Assembly: GCA_902492275.1 (NCBI GenBank)
Contig: CABUKW010000119.1
Coordinates: 1 to 9,776, forward strand
Direction: 5' to 3'
Length of the DNA: 9,776 nucleotides
DNA from: an uncultured Peptococcaceae bacterium
GTDB taxonomy: Bacteria; Bacillota; Peptococcia; Peptococcales; Peptococcaceae
The notes beneath the pieces are model-generated. The model was given only the letters and a program-made list of their open reading frames with translations, was not told the origin of the DNA and ran no database searches. Of the stretch, positions 7,383 through 9,776 are shown one piece after another. The translations under genes were made by a program, and so were the position numbers. Numbering within the stretch: the first letter of the stretch is position 1; every line of letters begins with the position of its first letter.

Positions 7383-8381
7383 CTACGAATAAAGCAATGC
7401 ATGTAATTCAGTTCTGCCGGCATTCAAATCCATATCCAATACCATCTCTCCCTCTAAGAGCTTATACGCGCCTGTTTTCGGAAAATTGTATTGTGTAAGA
7501 CTGGGATTTTGCAGCAATTCCTCTCCAATAGCCTTTAATGTAAAGAAAGATACATTGGCAGACAAACTGCTGCGTGCTGCTTTCCACAACTGTTTTGTCT
7601 GTTTCTCTGCTTTTGCTTTATTCATAATGGCATGACATACTGCTTGCCAATGGGCAATCGCGTCGCCATCTACGGTCAATTTTGTATAAGCTTGCAGGCC
7701 GCCTGTCCACATCACCGTTTCCCCAGCAGTGTAGGCTGTACCCAGAAGCCGGTTCAGCTCACTCGCTTCAGCTGCGGTTAATACAACTGTAAGGCCTCCC
7801 ATTTTATCTGATACCTGCCAGATTGCCTCACTATTCATGAAAACATATTGATTGATATCCAGCTCAAAGGCCTGGTTGATGGTATTGATCACACAAGGCA
7901 AACCGCCCAGCTCATAGCTTGCCGCCAAGGTTGTCCAGCCATAGCCCTGCACTGGCAGCAGCATCGTTGGTTCCAGCGCAACAAGCTGCTTCTTTTCTGG
8001 CTGATCTGAAATCAAATAGAAACTGCCATCTAATACCAGTAAAATATTATCTACATCTTCCTCAATTTTTTCCCGCGCATAGATTGCTGTCGGAATGGAG
8101 GAAGCGTCTGCATGGAAACTGCGCTGCAGAGCAAAATCCGTTTGACTGGTTGTGACAGACGTGCCCTCTTCTAGTAGGGACAGCTGCGGTTTCTCCTGCA
8201 TACTGGAGACTGCCAGCACGGCCAAATCCTGCTCGTCAGCTTCTACCACTGCCACCGTACTATGAAAGATTGGCGAAATCTCTCCATAAATAACCACGCC
8301 GGTTATCAGAAAAAACAGCAGGAGCAGACAAGCCATTCCAATCCATATCATTTTCTTACGACTTTCTGGCGCCTTTGGCAT
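7383..8381 (-). CDS. LytR-CpsA-Psr (LCP)-like membrane protein, apparently lacking the catalytic arginines
   Basis: A 332-residue protein with a short basic N-terminus, one transmembrane helix (about 11-33) and a large extracytoplasmic part, the topology of LCP ligases that attach wall polymers to peptidoglycan. Family traces are NILLV at 112-116, a segment ending INQAFELDINQYVFMNSEAI (about 168-187) then MGGLTVVL (194-201), matching the LCP pattern of a GI-x-I-D-x-Y-V-x-V-N strand followed by GGV. Next comes GLQAYTKLTVDGDAIAHWQ (about 228-246), which aligns with the usual A-x-x-Y-x-R-x-R...D-x-D-x-x-R-x-x-RQ stretch. At the arginine positions it has Lys, Thr, His and Trp, and the upstream S-I-P-R-D motif reads ALEPTM (135-140). 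It may therefore be a non-catalytic or altered member. The ribosome site is poor, and the gene starts 33 bases after the upstream stop, suggesting translation follows that gene. The LCP assignment is by eye. Confidence 0.72.
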   Translation of the reverse strand: MPKAPESRKKMIWIGMACLLLLFFLITGVVIYGEISPIFHSTVAVVEADEQDLAVLAVSSMQEKPQLSLLEEGTSVTTSQTDFALQRSFHADASSIPTAIYAREKIEEDVDNILLVLDGSFYLISDQPEKKQLVALEPTMLLPVQGYGWTTLAASYELGGLPCVINTINQAFELDINQYVFMNSEAIWQVSDKMGGLTVVLTAAEASELNRLLGTAYTAGETVMWTGGLQAYTKLTVDGDAIAHWQAVCHAIMNKAKAEKQTKQLWKAARSSLSANVSFFTLKAIGEELLQNPSLTQYNFPKTGAYKLLEGEMVLDMDLNAGRTELHALLYS

Positions 8382-8414
8382 AAAATTTTTATTTCATCCC
8401 AATCTTATAAATTT

Positions 8415-8972
8415 TTACTCAGCTTCCTGTTTTGAAGCGTCGGCATAACCCTTCAGCATCCGTCCAAACTCCACGCTGCCTCCGCTGCTTTGTACCAAAA
8501 GCAACGCCTCATCCAGCAAATGCAGCAGCTCTAACAGACTGCGGAACTGTACGGTATAATTCATCTTTTTCCAGCTGATATTCCCCTGCCAGCTGGAATT
8601 GGCCCGATACTGCAAACTCAGGATAAAGGTGGCAAGCGGGATCCCCTCTTCCATCCCTGTTTGTTCCAAGACCGCCTGTTTTTCTTGGGCCCTTGCAGCA
8701 GCCGCCTGATCTCTTAATTGCTGCACTTTTTGCTTGGTCAGCAAATAATTTGTCTGAATCGAAACAAAACTTCTGGTTTCTGTAGTGGCCTGCGGAAAAT
8801 TCAGCTCATCATACAGCTCTTCCAGCATAAAAATCATCTGCATGCTGCTTCGAAAATAAATTTTTTGTGGCAGACAGCTATTTTCCAGCGTCCCACACAA
8901 CTCTCGATTTTCATATTCATAAATCTTGATGATGCTGGTACGGCATATCTCATTCTCCGGTGCAAACAGCAT
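8415..8972 (-). CDS. Unrecognised 185-residue protein with an internally duplicated domain
   Basis: I do not recognise a named family. No signal peptide or membrane helix is seen, so it is probably cytoplasmic. Two halves align without gaps at an offset of 103 residues: SIIKIYEY...G27TLE...F40RSSMQMIFMLEEL, and FILSLQY...G130NIS...F143RSLLELLHLLDEA. The Gly-to-Phe distance is 13 in both and the acidic pair falls at Phe+11/+12 in both. The pattern suggests beta strands followed by an amphipathic helix. Between them lies a Gln/Ala-rich, charged, coiled-coil-like helix (about 72-110). The frame is open back to an ATG at 9026, but the ATG at 8972 was chosen because GGAGGTG (8984-8978) lies 5 bases upstream. 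It is the first gene of a likely operon with the LCP-like and SLH genes, implying a role in envelope assembly or its control; this is inference from context only. Confidence 0.8.
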   Translation of the reverse strand: MLFAPENEICRTSIIKIYEYENRELCGTLENSCLPQKIYFRSSMQMIFMLEELYDELNFPQATTETRSFVSIQTNYLLTKQKVQQLRDQAAAARAQEKQAVLEQTGMEEGIPLATFILSLQYRANSSWQGNISWKKMNYTVQFRSLLELLHLLDEALLLVQSSGGSVEFGRMLKGYADASKQEAE

Positions 8973-9161
8973 TCTGACACCTCCATTACCTCTTCTGATG
9001 TTATTATCTATACCTTTTCGACACATAAAAAAATAGATATACGGTTCGATTTTTTACAGTATATCTGCTAAATGTAGTATCACTTTTGGCGTTCCAGTTC
9101 ATTGGTAGATTGTTTAAAAGGTATACTTTTTCAATTCTAAAAGGTTTCCAAAAGTAAACAC
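8973..9161 (-). other. Untranslated leader between terminator and the 185-residue gene
   Basis: About 190 AT-rich bases without a convincing gene. On the minus strand, overlapping -10-like matches (TATAGA and GATAAT, near 9017-9008) lie some 40 bases before the start codon at 8972, but no matching -35 is present, so any promoter here is weak or needs an activator. On the plus strand a TATACT at 9122-9127 has no acceptable -35 (TCATTG at 17 bases). The stretch may be the distal part of a long leader beginning at the promoter near 9410. Confidence 0.3.
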
Positions 9162-9203
9162 AAAAAAAGTACTCATTTAGCATTTAACTGCCAAATGAGT
9201 ACT
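9162..9203 (-). terminator. Rho-independent terminator reading leftward
   Basis: AGTACTCATTT (9168-9178) and AAATGAGTACT (9193-9203) are a perfect 11-bp inverted repeat. Read as minus-strand RNA it extends through a G-U pair (9192/9179) and GCA/UGC to a continuous 15-bp stem with a 6-base loop (GUUAAA), followed at once by seven U (the last stem base plus 9167-9162). Read on the plus strand the inner pair is an A-C mismatch and no T-run follows directly, so direction is clear. No protein gene lies immediately upstream of it, which points to a small RNA or attenuated leader. Confidence 0.88.
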
Positions 9204-9388
9204 AAATAAATTTTTAAATTTTGTGTTCTAAAAAGTATAGTTAACTACACCTAGTTTCTACTGGCTATCTCTTAATATACCACAAGAGTCTTCAAATTGA
9301 AATATTATTTTTTGTATATTTTCCAGCCAGATTCTTGCAATGTCTATGCGAAACACATTTTGCCGGAAGTACAGCAATCGTCCTTTCT
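9162..9388 (-). ncRNA. Candidate structured small RNA or attenuator leader (about 227 nt)
   Basis: Bounded by a strong promoter (9424-9396) and an intrinsic terminator (9203-9162). In transcript order it holds a hairpin TTGCTG/CGGCAA (9377-9372 with 9365-9360); a hairpin ATGTG/CGCAT (9358-9354 with 9350-9346); and a 70-base element with nested helices CTGGCT/AGCCAG (9330-9325 with 9266-9261) and AATATAC/GTATATT (9320-9314 with 9280-9274). A hairpin GTGTAG/CTATAC with TTAA loop (9250-9245 with 9240-9235) followed by five T, and the terminator stem, complete it. Four of these five elements contain one pair that is G-U in the minus-strand RNA but A-C on the other strand, which favours this strand as the functional RNA. 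I recognise no known riboswitch, 6S, SRP or tmRNA signature. A 39-codon TTG-started frame (9377-9258) exists but its start is only three bases after AAAGGA. It may be a free RNA or control the downstream 185-residue gene. Confidence 0.45.
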
Positions 9389-9395
9389 GAAATAT

Positions 9396-9424
9396 ACTAT
9401 AACACCTCTTCTTAATAATTACAA
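9396..9424 (-). promoter_or_regulatory. Strong sigma-A type promoter facing left
   Basis: TTGTAA (9424-9419) and TATAGT (9401-9396) on the minus strand are separated by exactly 17 bases. The -35 matches four and the -10 five of six consensus bases. The expected start is near A9388. It drives the hairpin-rich region that ends at the terminator 9203-9162. The bases from about 9425 to 9551 hold no gene or motif I can support. Confidence 0.7.
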
Positions 9425-9574
9425 GAGAAATCCCCTAAAAAATAAGGAAAATAAACGCTCGTTTATGACTATAAATAAGAACTTTCCTTCGAAATTTTAC
9501 AATTTCCCTCTGTGAGCGATCTTAGAAACCCAATCCTCTTTGTCTTTTTTCGGGTTCTGTTAAGCTGAAATATA

Positions 9575-9603
9575 TAGTCAACCGCTCCAATATAGGATAT
9601 ACT
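9575..9603 (+). promoter_or_regulatory. Probable transposase promoter
   Basis: TAGTCA (9575-9580, four of six -35 bases) and TATACT (9598-9603, five of six) are 17 bases apart. The start would be near 9610, downstream of the left arm of the inverted repeat at 9581-9588. Transcripts from this promoter would therefore lack that arm. Confidence 0.5.
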
Positions 9604-9646
9604 AGAGTAACGAGCATTACCAAAAATTTCCCACAAAAGGAGCGGT
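9581..9646 (+). repeat. 8-bp inverted repeat able to mask the transposase ribosome site
   Basis: ACCGCTCC (9581-9588) is the exact reverse complement of GGAGCGGT (9639-9646), with 50 bases between. The right arm contains the GGAG of the Shine-Dalgarno AAAGGAG (9636-9642). The left arm lies inside the promoter spacer, so only RNA entering from outside the element would carry both arms. This fits the known strategy in IS10 and related elements of folding read-through transcripts to block transposase translation. Confidence 0.5.
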
Positions 9647-9660
9647 CGTCATGCACAATC

Positions 9661-9776
9661 TTGCATCAATATACTAAAAAAATTATCTGTCCTCGCTGTT
9701 TCTCTGATCACCTTTATCTCCATAGTCATGACAAGCACGGAAATCAAAAATACAAATGCCGAAACTGTAATCGTCA
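9661..9776 (+). CDS. Transposase N-terminus with zinc ribbon (partial, start frame in conflict)
   Basis: In the frame of 9688 the translation gives CPRC, 19 residues, then CRNC, with GNQKYKCRNCNR before the window ends. This is the four-cysteine zinc ribbon found at the N-terminus of several IS transposases. The DDE catalytic domain lies beyond the edge, so the IS family is unresolved. The ATG at 9651 has a well-placed AAAGGAG 8 bases upstream, but its frame ends after eight codons (MHNLASIY, then TAA) and is one base off the zinc-ribbon frame. The only in-frame start candidate seen between there and the first cysteine is TTG at 9661, 18 bases from the ribosome site. Either translation starts there, or one extra base just before the seven-A run has broken the gene, or a +1 frameshift is used. 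Treat it as possibly a pseudogene. Confidence 0.6.
   Translation, partial: MHQYTKKIICPRCFSDHLYLHSHDKHGNQKYKCRNCNR

Larger units (their letters stand above)
9552..9776 (+). mobile_element. Left end of an insertion sequence (right end outside window)
   Basis: The inferred boundary is GGGTTCTGTTAAG at 9552, which resembles the GG(T/C)NCTGTTGCAAA type of terminal repeat in IS6-like elements, but this is a resemblance from memory and the other end is not visible. Inside are a promoter, a short leader with an inverted repeat, a Shine-Dalgarno site and the start of a zinc-ribbon transposase. A direct target repeat cannot be tested. The exact edge may be off by several bases. Confidence 0.55.

Noticed and set aside
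8973..9026. 18-codon extension of the 185-residue protein
   Set aside because: The ATG at 8972 has GGAGGTG at correct spacing; the extension would itself contain that site.
9206..9224. AT-rich self-complementary AAATTT repeats
   Set aside because: Expected by chance in AT-rich DNA; no stable loop and no clear role.
9258..9377. 39-codon minus-strand frame with TTG start inside the candidate RNA
   Set aside because: AAAGGA lies only three bases from the TTG and the sequence forms hairpins; kept as a note, not as a gene.
9297..9515. 72-codon plus-strand frame starting with TTG
   Set aside because: Low-complexity, Lys/Asn/Phe-rich translation, no ribosome site, and it runs antisense across the hairpin-rich RNA region and its promoter.
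8973..9551. CRISPR array or tandem repeats in the AT-rich intergenic region
   Set aside because: No regularly spaced direct repeats are seen; similar short strings such as TCTAAAA(A/G)G occur only twice.

Overview
The window looks like a Bacillota chromosome (Clostridia or Negativicutes type; finer placement is not possible from sequence alone). The grounds are SLH-domain surface proteins, a Gram-positive style phosphoregulatory module for surface polysaccharide, a VanZ-like protein, purine-rich Shine-Dalgarno sites and TTGnnn/TATAnT promoters. Coding regions have moderate GC; the right-hand 750 bases are AT-rich and hold no convincing long gene until an insertion sequence begins.

Layout. 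(1) Positions 1-4480, minus strand: a surface-polysaccharide operon read right to left as Wzz/CpsC chain-length protein, CpsD-type tyrosine kinase with a C-terminal tyrosine cluster, a long membrane-bound nucleotide-sugar 4,6-dehydratase (CapD/WbpM/PglF class), and galE, which runs off the left edge about ten codons short of its end. (2) Positions 4481-4666: a divergent control region with a clear sigma-A promoter facing right and two small GC-rich hairpins. (3) Positions 4667-5820, plus strand: a PHP-type tyrosine phosphatase (CpsB/YwqE class) overlapping a VanZ-like membrane protein by ATGA. (4) Positions 5881-8972, minus strand: an unrecognised 185-residue protein with an internal duplication, a LytR-CpsA-Psr (LCP)-like membrane protein that seems to have lost its conserved arginines, and a secreted SLH/Ig-like protein. 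(5) Positions 8973-9551: a region with a strong minus-strand promoter, a series of hairpins and a textbook minus-strand terminator, best read as a small structured RNA or an attenuated leader of the region-4 genes. (6) Positions 9552-9776: the left end of an insertion sequence with the zinc-ribbon N-terminus of its transposase.

How it fits together. All four functions of the classical cpsABCD set appear in one neighbourhood: LCP (A), phosphatase (B), chain-length/adaptor (C) and kinase (D), but split over three transcription units. C and D sit with sugar-nucleotide enzymes, B is divergent with a VanZ-like partner, and the A-like protein is degenerate and linked to an SLH protein. The likely job is to make, length-control and attach a surface polysaccharide and to anchor an SLH protein to the envelope. 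The glycosyltransferases, flippase and polymerase must lie elsewhere, perhaps beyond the left edge.

The most unusual parts are the candidate structured RNA at 9162-9388, whose hairpins contain G-U pairs only when read as minus-strand RNA, the degenerate LCP protein, and the duplicated domain of the 185-residue protein.
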